From Symsagittifera roscoffensis (lineage: Eukaryota > Xenacoelomorpha > Acoela > Convolutidae): a stretch of 64,000 nucleotides of DNA. The stretch is taken from assembly GCF_963678635.1 (NCBI RefSeq), contig NC_087068.1, forward strand, positions 28,584,318 to 28,648,317. The letters run 5' to 3'. The notes under the pieces are model-generated. The model did not search any database. It was not told the DNA's origin and was given only the letters and a program-made list of their open reading frames with translations. Made by a program: the position numbers and the translations under genes. Of the stretch, positions 39,527 to 48,912 are shown piece by piece. Each line of letters starts with the position of its first letter. The stretch's first letter is position 1.

Positions 39527-40130
39527 ATGACTTTGAGTGCTATTCGCTATCTTAATTCAATGTTTTTCTGATGTATGTTCGGTCAAACATGATCCAACAT
39601 GTATGTTGGATCAACATACATGCAAAAATTGTATTTAATAACGATCAAAATTAGTACAAAGAAAGTCAGAAATTTTCATTATTAACAGTGCAAGAAAGAT
39701 TGTTGAATTTTTTCTTAAATGCGAAAAAATTCAATGAAGTTTTGCTTTATGCGCAAAAAATTCTTCGATTTTTCTCATCATGTTTGCTAGAACACTATGA
39801 AAAATTTTTCATGTGTGCGAGTTTTTCTATAATTTTTTTTCGTAGGAGGCAAGTTCTCTCGTGGTTTTTCGAAAAACATATGCAAAAATTTTTCTTGTTT
39901 TTTTGTATGCATATGCGAAAAATGCAAACATTTATTGTAAAAAACGAATCCGATTATTGCTTAGAAAATTTCGATATGGATGACTTCGAGTGCTATTCGC
40001 TATCTTACTACATTGTTTTTGTAATGTTTTTGATCAACATACATGCATTTAAAACAGATTTCTTAATGATCAGAACTAGAACAGGAAAGTTGATAAGCAT
40101 TGATTATTAACAGTGGGAGTAAGACTCAAT
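39527..40130 (+). repeat. Direct repeat pair about 450 bp apart, with a 22-bp palindrome
   Basis: Segments at 39527-39700 and 39978-40130 share 'gatgactt(t/c)gagtgctattcgc', 'tatctta', 'tgatcaacatacatgca' and 'ttattaacagtg' in order. The first copy contains the perfect palindrome GATCCAACAT-GT-ATGTTGGATC (39590-39611). The DNA between is AT-rich. A 140-codon open frame runs over the second copy without an ATG start and looks like chance. Confidence 0.65.
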
Positions 40131-40466
40131 ACATTTTTTTGAAAAAGCAAAAAAAAAATTTTTTAATGCTCATTTTTCTTTAATTGTTTCAATATGTGTG
40201 CTATAAATGTTATGAAAAACTTTGCAAGCTGTAAAAATTGTTTTGTATTTTTAACAAGTGTGCGAAAAAGTGCTGTGAATTGTTTTGCGAATCGCAAAAC
40301 TGACATGAATTTTTTAACCCCTATGCAAAATTGTTTTAACAAATTTTTCTATACCTTCGTTCCTTATCTCTTTGTTCCTATCTCTTAAAAATGAAAATAC
40401 TAGATGCAAAAAAAACCTAAATCACAAAGCACACGACAACAATCAAATTATATACAAATCAAAATT
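40131..40466. other. AT-rich spacer, no gene seen
   Basis: A- and T-run-rich DNA between the direct-repeat pair and the minus-strand coding-like segment. It would contain the 3' UTR of that segment if it is expressed. Confidence 0.45.
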
Positions 40467-40802
40467 TTATTTACAGATCTCAAAATTTTGCAAACTCTCA
40501 ATGGTGCGAAAAGGTGGGCTTGCCTCAATTGCCGGTGGTTCACTTAGAGATTCGCTGACTGGAGTCCTTGGCTCAGAGAAACCCTCTTCCTCTTCGATTA
40601 TAATTGTGTTCTCCACAGATCCTTCTTCTTCCCAGGGAAAGAAGAAATCGTTCGCAGGTTGAGCCACTTATTTGGAGTCAGCAACATTGGAATAGTCCAT
40701 CCCAACGTCACCTGCAATCTCCGACATCATCCTCATCGCTTCAAGTTGATTCTCTGTGATGGGAACCTGCATCTGTTGATGTTCACTGAGTCTCTCCTCA
40801 TG
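40467..40802 (-). CDS. Coding-like segment of an unknown acidic protein, interrupted by an in-frame TAA
   Basis: Read from 40802 down, the first part gives HEERLSEHQQMQVPITENQL, then EAMRMMSEIAGDVGMDYSN and VADSK, then a TAA at 40670-40668. The same frame continues with AQPANDFFFPWEEEGSVEN, a Glu run (EEEEGF), a Ser/Pro/Glu-rich segment and the end SLQNFEICK before a second TAA at 40467. Both halves have protein-like composition, unlike the AT-rich flanks. Upstream of 40802 an in-frame TGA closes the frame, so an exon boundary probably lies near 40803 ('attgaag'). It may be a terminal exon with the first TAA as true stop, a readthrough case, or a pseudogene. Family not recognised. Confidence 0.4.
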
Positions 40803-41101
40803 ACTTCAATCATGTGTCATACTTGGATTGGGAGATTCAATTGGGTAAAAAAAGACTCCAGAAGTTGTGTCTGGAGCACAGTATTTGAATTGAATCAGGG
40901 GAAAGGTCGACAGAGTAAAACAGATTGTTATTCTGAACGAAGAAGATCATTCTGAGAAATAAATTATTGATTAAAGGAGAATGGAACAAGGCATATGACT
41001 GATTTAGAGCTGAGAGAGGAGCTAGTTGACGGCAATTAAGTTGAAAAAAAAATCGTTACTTAAGAGTCAAGGGTACCTTTAACTCAAATGTGTGGATTTA
41101 A

Positions 41102-41246
41102 CCAATCAGAATAGACTTTCTGTATATGGACAGTAGTAGTGTCCAATCAGAATTCAGCTTCTATTAGGAAAATTTTGATAAAAAGTCGTATCCAATCAGA
41201 AATAAGTTTCCGTTCAAGGCAGGTTTTTCAATTGGTCGTTTCCAAT
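41102..41246. promoter_or_regulatory. CCAAT-box cluster
   Basis: Four CCAAT pentamers (41102, 41143, 41192, 41242) and one ATTGG (41231) occur within 145 bp. Three sit in the longer word CCAATCAGAA(T/A) spaced about 41 and 49 bp. Regular CCAAT boxes are the binding site of NF-Y. The cluster lies 300 bp upstream of the minus-strand coding-like segment at 40802 and could be its promoter. It could also be a small tandem repeat that happens to contain CCAAT. Confidence 0.4.
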
Positions 41247-41629
41247 CACCAAAACTGTTCATTTATCTTAGGCTGTCGTCTTATCTAATGAAAAAAACTT
41301 TTAACCCTTCAAGGAATCAAATCATACAAATATGTAGAAATATACAAAGGAAATTGCAAAAATAAATGACCACGGGTTGTTTGCTGTAAAACTAAAGAAA
41401 AATTGCCGATATAAATAACAAAAGAAAAAAATTTAAAAAGCAGCATTTCCACAAGTTTTCTCATCAACTCTTCTGAACTTTTTTCTTTATAATCAGTGGG
41501 AATTTGTTGATTTTTAGTAGACAATCAAAGTTTTTGATTTTGATGTAAATTTGAGAGGATAGATTGAAATTGATGAATTTTTCAAAGCAAATCTCAATTA
41601 CCTTTTATTTTCGTTCCGATTTTCAAAGA

Positions 41630-42155
41630 CAATGAAGAAGTAATTTTGCTCGGTGTGTTTTTACCCAGACAAGTTTCGACTTTTTCATTAACCCATTTTG
41701 AAGTCTTATACCATCTGAAAACCAGAGATGTCCTGAGGTCAAATTTAAGAACTGATTTCACATGTGATTGTTTTTGAAAAGTTGTCGGGGTTTGAAAGTT
41801 ACCAAGTTGGCTTATTTGGGAATTTTAATGCGCAAGATATTTCGCGCTATTATGCGTAAGCGGATATTTAATACGCTCTCAATTCGTTTCAAAATGAATT
41901 GAGGCAAAATAAAAAATTTGTTGTTACTAATACGTTAATAGACACCGCTAAGAACATCATAGCGTATGGGAGCAGTTGCATAGCGTATGCGAGCAGTTTT
42001 CAAAATGAACTCCAAAAACTCCAAAAGTTTTTGTTTTAAAAAATGTTCGAAAATTGTTTCAAATTTCAAAAACTGTTTCAAAGACGCATTCGCGACATTC
42101 TTGAAGCGCAGTCAGAACATTGAGAGCTTCGCCCTGATACAAGCAGTCTTGATAT
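41630..42155 (+). repeat. HP repeat, copy 2
   Basis: Plus-strand copy with 'ttgctcggtgtg', 'cagacaagtttcgactttt', 'gatattt(c)gcgctatt', and the terminal 'gcttcgccctgatacaagcagtcttg' near 42128-42153. The terminal hairpin stem is half decayed ('gagagcttcgccctgata'). Confidence 0.65.
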
Positions 42156-43091
42156 TACTATTCTTCAGTCTATTCGGTTAATTCCAGCTAAAAGTCTTAG
42201 TTTCGGTAACACCTAAGAAAAACATGCGATTCTTCTTTAATGAGAAGGTTTCTTCTCTATCATAAAATTTCCACGGCTGACTTTCTACATGGCAAGATAT
42301 TAATTTCTTTCGTGTACTTGATGACAGAGACGCGGGATCAGATCAACTGGTGACTGGGCGAACATGATGCGTCTCATAGCATATACCTGACTTTAGTTTT
42401 CTTATTTAAATGTAACAAAAATATCTAAGTTTTGTTTTTCACGAAACAAAATCTTCTGCTACGCCCAGTTTTTGGACTTGAAATTTATCGAGATGATCTA
42501 AGCAGTTCTTAACCATAGTATGGGAGAATTTATTTTGACTCAGAAGCTTAAACTCTTTCAGCAGCGTCATTTAACGAGATAATGAGAAACGGGGGACTAA
42601 AAGTTCCATTCGAAAACGAATTTTGGGCATTCGATGAAAAATTTAGTGCAACTAACCAGTGTTTTTAACGTGACTGGTACTGATCGTTGTTGCTGCTTCC
42701 TAGATTAAGGAATTTGTTTATCCTGAATATTGAACCCAAAAACAAAAAACAGATGTTGTCCTGCATCTTCATATGATTTGTTTGGGGAAAAAATTGTCAA
42801 AATCCCATAGTTTTTCATTATTCCTTAAGAAATTAAGGCTATTAACACTAGTTTAGAAGTAAAATGACTCGTAGGTTTAACTGGATTAGCATCGCAAGGC
42901 AAATCATTGCTGCTACATGAATATCACAGCAATTATTACTAATTATACAAATAAACATCACAAAAAAGATGTTGCCAATTTGTTTTTTTTTCGTAGAAGC
43001 AAGTATAAGAAAATAGCGGAGCAGATCATTGAAGAATAGAGCAAGTTATCTGGGCGACCAAGGTTTTTACAAAAATTTTTCTAAAGATTTT
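42156..43091. other. Spacer, no gene seen
   Basis: No sustained coding frame, repeat or RNA gene recognised between the HP repeat and the composite element that starts near 43092. Confidence 0.45.
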
Positions 43092-43351
43092 CATTGCGAG
43101 GCCAAACTGCATTCTCTGCATTGTCAGCAACAGGCCAAAATCCCCAACAGACCAAAATCAGAATTGTCGCCGAAACCGCAACATTTCTAGTTTCTTTGAT
43201 CTCTTCTTTGCTGTTTTGGATTCCACAAACAAATACCTAAATTATTGTACCGTTCAAAATTGCTCCAAAAAGGGCGAATTTGCGGAATCCAGAACAGTTT
43301 GTGGAATCCACAAACAAATAATGAGACATGTGTATAGCTGAATTGAGTTGT

Positions 43352-43461
43352 TGCGGAATCCGCAATTTTACGCGGAATCCGCAAACTGTAAGTGGAATCC
43401 GCACATTGTAAGTGGAATCCGCAAACTGTAAGTGGAGTCCGCATTTTTTTTGCGGATTCCG
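43352..43461. repeat. 20-bp tandem array carrying the palindrome GCGGAATCCGC
   Basis: At least five units, three of them exactly 20 bp apart ('gcaaactgtaagtggaatcc'). Most contain GCGGAATCCGC or GTGGAATCCGC; the full form is an 11-bp dyad. Such arrays near transposon ends often bind a transposase, but nothing here proves that. Confidence 0.8.
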
Positions 43462-43544
43462 TTTACATATATGTATGTGTAGTAGCGTTTAAAACTATAT
43501 TTTTTAATTATTACGTTGATCAGCTACCAGTTTGATTGTCAAAC

Positions 43545-43755
43545 ATTCGATCTCAATTCCTGCCAAACACCCAACTTCGATCTCAAATCCTGTCAAACAT
43601 ACCCAACTTCGATCTCAATTCCTGACAAACATACGCAATTTTGATCTCATCTCGATTCTTGTCAAACATACCCAGCCCAGCTTCAACCTCACTTCCTACA
43701 AAGGTTAACATTGATCTCAATTCCTGTCATCAATCTCAATTCCTGTAAACTTACT
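43545..43755. repeat. Array of about 32 bp: 'cgatctcaattcctgtcaaac'
   Basis: About six degenerate units built on 'ttcgatctcaattcctgtca' plus 'aacatacccaac'. The reverse complement of two units ('gagatcgaagttg') recurs at 60550-60615 in the shorter relative, placed on the same side of the element. Confidence 0.75.
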
Positions 43756-44039
43756 CATCAGTTCACTTCAAGCCAATCAGTTAAAATACAAAAATTTCAT
43801 TTTAGCCATTTTGAAACATTTTCAAAATGCGAAACCAGAAAAAAGTTTGATAAGGTAACATTTTCAGGACTAAATATTCGTGTTTTTGAACTTAAAATTC
43901 AATTCTGTTGTAATTCAATTTTAGTAATTTTCATCTAATACTAAATTGTTCAAATTAGTTAAATAGATCATTTACTCCCTGTGAACAAAATTTTTAAATT
44001 TTAACCAGTCAATTAACTATTTGGTTCGTTTTTTCAACA

Positions 44040-45336
44040 TTGTACTCGATTACTATAGTGGAAGGGAAGAGGTTTTTGGGCGGTTTTATTGGAGACGGAA
44101 ATGAGAAGGACATCTACCTGAAAAAAAAAGAATTGGAATGGGTAGACAAAATTGAAAAACTTTCTTTTGTGGCAAAAACAGCACCACAATGTGCTTTATC
44201 AGGACTGACTAAGTCCCTACAAGCGGAATGGAGTTTTTCCATGATGTTTTCGGTGGTTCTAGTCAGCTTTTTCAACCGCTAGAGAACCTTCTGATGGAGA
44301 AATTTTTACCTGCGATACTTGGAACTTCGTCGATTTCATCAATGGAGAGACGTCTCTTTTGTTTGCCAACAAGAAAGGGTGGTCTTGGAGTGTCTAACCC
44401 AACCAGTTTCGCTGATGAGTCTCACAACACGTCACGGGAAGCAGTTACGGTTCCTTATGATGCTATTATTGATCAGCACGGTTTTTCCCATGAAGACCAC
44501 ATGAAGCAAATGTCTCGATATCGGAAAAAACATCATCGAATAAAGGAAGAAAAACATGAAGAGTTGTTGGGAGAGTTATTGAATGTAAAAAGCGCAGTAA
44601 AAAGAATCAATGAAGGAAGCTTGTCTGCCTGGCTGACAGCGTTAGCGATTGCTGCAGAAAACTTAGATCTTTCGGAAGTGGAGTTTTGGGATGCATTGAG
44701 TGTCCGGTATAACAAAAACTTGATCACTTCGCCAGCTTTTTGTGATGGCTGCCTGTCACCAATCACCCTACGGCATGCGTTAGCGTGCAAAACAGGTGGT
44801 CTCTTAACTTGACGGCACAATGAGATTAGGGATGCTGTAGGCGACTTAGCTTCTTTAGTGTGGAAGGATGTACAGAGAGAGCCTGTTATTAGAGAAAACA
44901 ACCCGCAAGATGAGACACCCGCATTAATTGCAGATTTGTTTTGTCGTGAAGTTTATGTTAGACAGGGAGGAGCGTCTTTTGATATTCGTGTCTCTGACAC
45001 CGACGCCATCTACTATCAAAACAGAAGCCCCATGAGTGTTTTGCACTCAGCAGAGGTTGAGAAAAAGACAAAATATTCAAACGCGTGTCAGGAAAGACAT
45101 ATGTCTTTCACTCCTCTTGTCGTGTCTGTTGATGGGATGCTTGCTCCAGACTTTGCAAGTTTCCTTCGGAGAATAGGAGAAGCATTATCTACCAAGTGGG
45201 AGAAACCCTATAGTAAAACTATGAACTGGGTGAAGTGCCGGCTGTATTTTGCCGTGCTCCGTGCTTCCAGTGTGTGCGTCCGAGGCACAACGACCAAGTG
45301 GAGGAGTTTTGGCTCAGACCATGATTTCTTACCCTA
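44040..45336 (+). pseudogene. C-terminal region of a retroelement polyprotein, two lesions
   Basis: The first frame reads ITIVEGKRFLGGFIGDGNE, WVDKIEKLSFVAKTAPQCAL and SGLTKSLQAEWSF. After a one-base shift at a T5 run (about 44234-44239) the next frame gives FQPLENLLMEKFLPAILGTS, RKGGLGVSNPTSFADES and FWDALSVRYN, then a zinc-knuckle-like CDGC...HALACKTGG (C-x2-C ... H-x4-C). A TGA at 44810 interrupts it; the same frame resumes with RHNEIRDAVGDLASLVWKDV, SFDIRVSDTDAIY, SFTPLVVSVDGM and FAVLRASSVCVRG. From general knowledge this wording is the region downstream of RT in a retroelement family common in marine invertebrates and some protists. The RT domain is missing. Clade not assigned. Confidence 0.7.
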
Positions 45337-45495
45337 AAGAAATTTTTACGGATGTTCTACAGTGAAGAGAAGTTGGCTAGCTATGTGCAGACTCTGCTAG
45401 TAATGTAAAACGTGGACCTGTGAACAAAATGCTTTGAATTCACGCTCCCAATCTCAATCTCAAATACAAAATCCCAAATACTGAATCTCAATTAC
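45337..45495. repeat. Simple 'aatctcaa/aatccc' stretch next to the palindrome
   Basis: From about 45448 the DNA is built from 'ctcccaatctcaatctcaaat', 'aaatcccaaatactgaat' and similar words. It leads into the left arm of the palindrome. The reverse-complement wording ('gagtatttgggat') recurs at 60496-60530. Confidence 0.55.
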
Positions 45496-45799
45496 TGAAT
45501 CCCAAAAACTGACCTAGTGCTGTGATATGTCAACCCAAAAATGAATTAACCCAATTACCGAATTAACCCAATTACCGAATTAACCCAATGAATTTATTTG
45601 GTGTTGTGTTTCTAAAACTATGATCCCAAAAACTGCTTGCAAATACTAAAGGTGTCACACTTTAGTATTTGCAAGCAGTTTTTGGGATCATAGTTTTAGA
45701 AACACAACACCAAATAAATTCATTGGGTTAATTCGGTAATTGGGTTAATTCATTTTTTGGGTTGACATATCACCGCACTAGGTCAGTTTTTGGGATTCA
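45496..45799. repeat. Near-perfect palindrome of about 300 bp
   Basis: The left arm (45496-45650) and right arm (45661-45799) are reverse complements around the 10-base spacer 'ggtgtcacac'. The only clear differences are one extra 17-bp unit ('ccgaattaacccaatta') in the left arm, one base in a T/A run and one substitution ('ctgtgat' against 'cggtgat'). Such a sequence can form a cruciform or a long RNA hairpin. It is absent from the shorter relative at 59.9 kb. Confidence 0.92.
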
Positions 45800-45919
45800 A
45801 TTTTTGGGATTTAGTTAACCAATGTTGTAAGATTTGTTCATGGATTCCGATGACAATGGTTAATTCCTTGCTTTTAAAATCCGCATATGCATATGCAAGT
45901 TCAGTAATAAACAAATTTC

Positions 45920-46000
45920 TGAATTCCTTTACAGTTTGCGAATTCCGCTTACATTTGCGGATTCCACTTACCTTTTGCGGAATCCACTTACAGTTGCAGA
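45920..46000. repeat. Right subterminal GCGGAWTCC array
   Basis: Units 'tttgcgaattccgcttaca', 'tttgcggattccacttac' and 'tttgcggaatccacttaca', spaced about 20 bp, mirror the array at the left end of the element in inverted orientation. Confidence 0.75.
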
Positions 46001-46370
46001 ACAACTAGCTATATTTGCTTGTTGCGGAATTAATTAAATGTGCCGACAAAATTTATGTTGCAAGTATATGTACACAGAATCCACGTAACTCTTGTAAGTG
46101 GAATCCACTTTCATTTTGGAAAATGTTTAATTACTTGTCTCTGGAATTCAGGAACATACAGACACAAAACTGCGCCTATCCAGTGCACAATTTGGCCTCG
46201 TAATGTTTTAGAAGGCGATTTATCTCCTGAAAAGATTGAGCACGGTTCTGTCAAGACAGTTTTCATTTGATTGACTAGGGGACTAGGGTTTTCATCATAG
46301 AACAAATAAGTCTTTCAGAAGCTTAATTTTTTGTATACTTCTATTGGAACTATTTTCACCCACTTCCACC

Positions 46371-46770
46371 CAGGGGCGGATTTTAGGGGGGGGGGGGGGT
46401 TCGGACGCGTCTCCTCAGGGATTCGACCCCATGCCGACCCAAAGAGTCCCCCCTTTGGTACTTTTTAAGAAACCCATTTTTTGCCAAGCAAACCTAAAAT
46501 TTTTCTAAATGGGCCTTTGGCGCCATTATATACTAACTGCGTGAGGGAAAGCGCACCAAAAAACGCGATTTTTTTCTCAACATTTTCCAAAAAGCTCCCA
46601 AAAGTGGCATTTTTGACCTGTTTTTCAAAAGTTTGCTTGCGGCGCAGGAAATTTGGCCCAAAAAGGTGTTTTTAGTGCTTAAGGAGAGCTCGGAAAATCA
46701 ATTTGGTCGACCTAAAAAAAGGTCGTCAAGACTTTCGAAATTTTTTTGAAAATCCTCCCGCCTGATCAAT
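46371..46770 (+). mobile_element. hAT-type MITE, right end lost
   Basis: Begins with CAGGGGCGGATTTTAGG and a G14 run, then the family landmarks 'cagggattcg', 'gagtcccccctttg', 'ggcgcca', 'gtttgcttgcggcgcag' and 'ggtcgacctaaaaaaag'. The sequence diverges at 'aatcctcccgcctg' without the expected CCGCCCCTG terminus, so the right end is truncated or mutated. Confidence 0.8.
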
Positions 46771-46854
46771 TCTCTCTCTAATAGGGGAGAATTTCGCTAC
46801 AAGGTAGCGTACGGGGTAGGGGGGTAGTTAACAAGATCCCTTCTATGATACAAA

Positions 46855-47360
46855 ATCACGCGTCTTATTCATTTAGCTCAAATGCATCCGATGGAGGATA
46901 TATTAAAGTTGGATTTTTCAAAAGATAGGACGCGGGTCCCAGTAAAATTTGTTTCATTCGAAAAACAATACCAGTTTGTATCAGGGCGCAAAGCCCTGAA
47001 AATTTTGACTGCCATTGGAAGTACCAAAGAAAAATTTGATTGAAAAAAAAATGATTTTTTTTTGTCAATTTTCTCTTCATTTCAACCCTCAAAAGCTATG
47101 TAGAGAACAATAGGTAATATATACTGCCTCTGATAACATAATAAAACAAGACTGCTCGTATCAGGGCAAAAGCCCTGAACGTTCCGACTGCCCTTAAATT
47201 GTTCTTGATTAATTTTCAGTCAATTAAATATTGACAAAACTATGAACTTTGAGCTGAAAATTTTAAAAATTTAAGTGTTACAATTTGAGTTATGTATGGA
47301 ATTTAAAAAACCAATTAGCCGCCTCAATTCATTTTGGAACGATTTTGTAGTGCGGGATAA
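46855..47360 (-). repeat. HP repeats, copies 3 and 4 (minus orientation)
   Basis: Copy 3 (about 46900-47060) has 'gtatcagggcgcaaagccctga' at 46978 and 'ttttgactgcc'. Copy 4 (about 47147-47360) has 'aacaagactgctcgtatcag', 'ggcaaaagccctga' and 'ttccgactgccctt', then 'cctcaattcattttggaacgat' near 47322. Both keep the full terminal hairpin TCAGGGC...GCCCTGA. Confidence 0.7.
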
Positions 47361-47389
47361 TAAAACAAGCTGTTTAGTCGTACTTATGG

Positions 47390-47456
47390 CAGGTTGGTGC
47401 AGTGGTGTGGTCACAAGGCAGGCGGTATGCGGATCAAGTTATCAATCCCCTAAGGA
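47390..47456 (+). other. tRNA-like sequence, possible SINE head
   Basis: 'ggcaggttggtgcagtgg' resembles an A-box region, and 'ggatcaagttatcaatcc' has the spacing of a T-arm/B-box but without the normal TTC loop. No clean cloverleaf could be drawn, so it is not called a tRNA gene. It might be the start of a second tRNA-derived repeat. Confidence 0.2.
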
Positions 47457-47932
47457 ACAGAGTTTTCTGAATGAAAAACGACCTCGAGCATATATATGCT
47501 TCACTTTTTTCGAAAGTCGCAACAACAACAAAACGTCTGCCTCAGTAGAGATTGGAATAATTTACTTTGTCCCGTTTTAATAAGACAAAAATATTGCACA
47601 ATAATTATCCCAAGTTAACCAGAATTGCAATCTTCAAAATCTATAGATTTACAAAAGTGGTCGTAGGTTTTTTTCTTTTATGACTTTAAGACATCAGTAG
47701 GATGGAAAAAAACACAATTAGAGCACAGCAATTTTGTCAATTTTCTCGATTTTTGGATCTGATAGCAACGCTTGCGAACTGAGTTTGCAAGCAAGCATTG
47801 GCTTTAAATATCTAAAATATATCATTTTTGCCGCAACAAACACTTCCAAAAATGTTACAGTTTGTTTTGATTCTATTGATTTCATTGTTCCGACAACTAA
47901 AAGAAGTGAAAAATTTTATGTGTGCTTTTTAT
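47457..47932. other. Spacer, no gene seen
   Basis: AT-rich intergenic DNA between the tRNA-like sequence and the intact MITE at 47933. Confidence 0.45.
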
Positions 47933-48303
47933 CAGGGGCAGATTTACGGGGGGGGTGGGGTGGACGCTTCCCTCTCAGGGATTCGACCCCCTGCAGACCC
48001 TCTGGTACTTTTTAGGAAATGCATTTTTGGCCGACTGACCCTAAAATTTTTCTACAGGCGCCTTTCTAATTTTGAGGGGGAGTGCGCGCCATAAAAACGC
48101 AATTTTTTGTCAAAATTTTCCAAAAAGTACACAAAAACGGCTTTTCTGACGTAATTTTTTCAAAAATCTGCCTGCGGCGCAGAAAATTTGACCAAAACAG
48201 CGTCTTTTCAGTGCTTTTTTATAAATTAAATTTAATCAATTTGGTCGACCTAAAAAGAAAAAACGCCGCCCCCCCCCTCGAGAAAATCCGAGATCTGCCC
48301 CTG
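47933..48303 (+). mobile_element. hAT-type MITE, both ends intact
   Basis: Starts CAGGGGCAGATTTACGGGGG and ends with CCCTCGAG, then GATCTGCCCCTG; the outer 11 bp of the ends are exact inverted repeats. Flanks CTTTTTAT (47925-47932) and CTTTCTTT (48304-48311) match at 6 of 8 positions, as expected for an older 8-bp duplication. At 371 bp it is the best full-length copy in the window. Confidence 0.87.
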
Positions 48304-48912
48304 CTTTCTTTTCCATGCAAAATCAAGAAGCAAAAATAGTCATTGGAGAGGGTAAAGCATTTTATCGAACAATAGTTTGAGCAACTGTAAATAGTTTTCA
48401 CATATTTCCTCATGATACAGCAATAAATGGCGATTTAAGACGTTGAAGTCTTAGTTTTTTTTTCTACTGTAAAAGTTTTTGAAGTTCAAACATTTTTTTT
48501 GAAACGGCAATTCAAAAAAAATCAAAAAATTTCCGCCAAAAAATTAAAAGATTTTAGAAAAAGTTTGTAATTTTATTTGGAACAAAACTGTTTCCGAATA
48601 TGCCCAATTCAGTACTTTTATCGAGTTTAATTTTAAAGCTTTCATTCAGATCAAAAACGACACAATTTAAAATATATCAAATTATATTTGATAGAATATG
48701 CATTTTTCTCGAAAACTAGCATCTCACTTCCAATAGCTGAAAATTCTACGCTGCCTTGAACTTCCTATCGATACTCCTCGATATCTTTGCCGGTGAAAAT
48801 CCTCAGATTACTTACAGCTAATGGAAGTGATACATGCCGTTGTATTTGTCATAAAACAGTCCTTTCTACAAAAAAATTTAAAAAAACTGTGAACAGTTTT
48901 GTCAGATCTATA
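48304..48912 (-). other. 3' flank of the coiled-coil gene
   Basis: Should contain the 3' UTR of the minus-strand gene ending at 48913. A minus-strand AATAAA (plus-strand 'tttatt', 48572-48577) lies about 340 bases after its stop codon and is a candidate polyadenylation signal. The rest is A/T-run-rich. Confidence 0.4.

Larger units (their letters stand above)
43092..46207 (+). mobile_element. 3.1-kb composite element with inverted ends and subterminal palindrome arrays
   Basis: The left end, CATTGCGAGGCCAAACTG (43096 on), matches the reverse complement of the right end, 'cacaatttggcctcgtaatg' (about 46185-46204). Inside from the left: a 20-bp array carrying GCGGAWTCCGC (43352-43461), a roughly 32-bp array (43545-43755), a broken retroelement ORF (44040-45336), a large palindrome (45496-45799), and a second GCGGAWTCC array (45920-46000). 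The element at 59899-61097 has the same ends and arrays in the opposite orientation but lacks the ORF and the palindrome. The ends and arrays fit a fold-back or TIR DNA transposon. No target-site duplication could be confirmed. Whether the ORF belongs to the element or inserted later is open. Confidence 0.6.

Noticed and set aside
39688-40110. 140-codon plus-strand open frame
   Set aside because: No ATG start, composition dominated by Phe/Lys/Asn, and it runs across a direct repeat. Likely chance.
41309-41524. Minus-strand frame with a Lys/Glu-rich start
   Set aside because: The first 30 residues look protein-like, but the rest is hydrophobic low-complexity, and there is no acceptor or clear start.
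43092-46207. Composite element as a simple LINE insertion
   Set aside because: The inverted ends and arrays extend far beyond the retroelement ORF and recur without it at 59.9-61.1 kb, so a plain LINE does not explain the structure.
47390-47456. Possible tRNA gene
   Set aside because: A-box and B-box-like words are present, but no acceptor, D, anticodon and T stems fold together. Listed only as tRNA-like.
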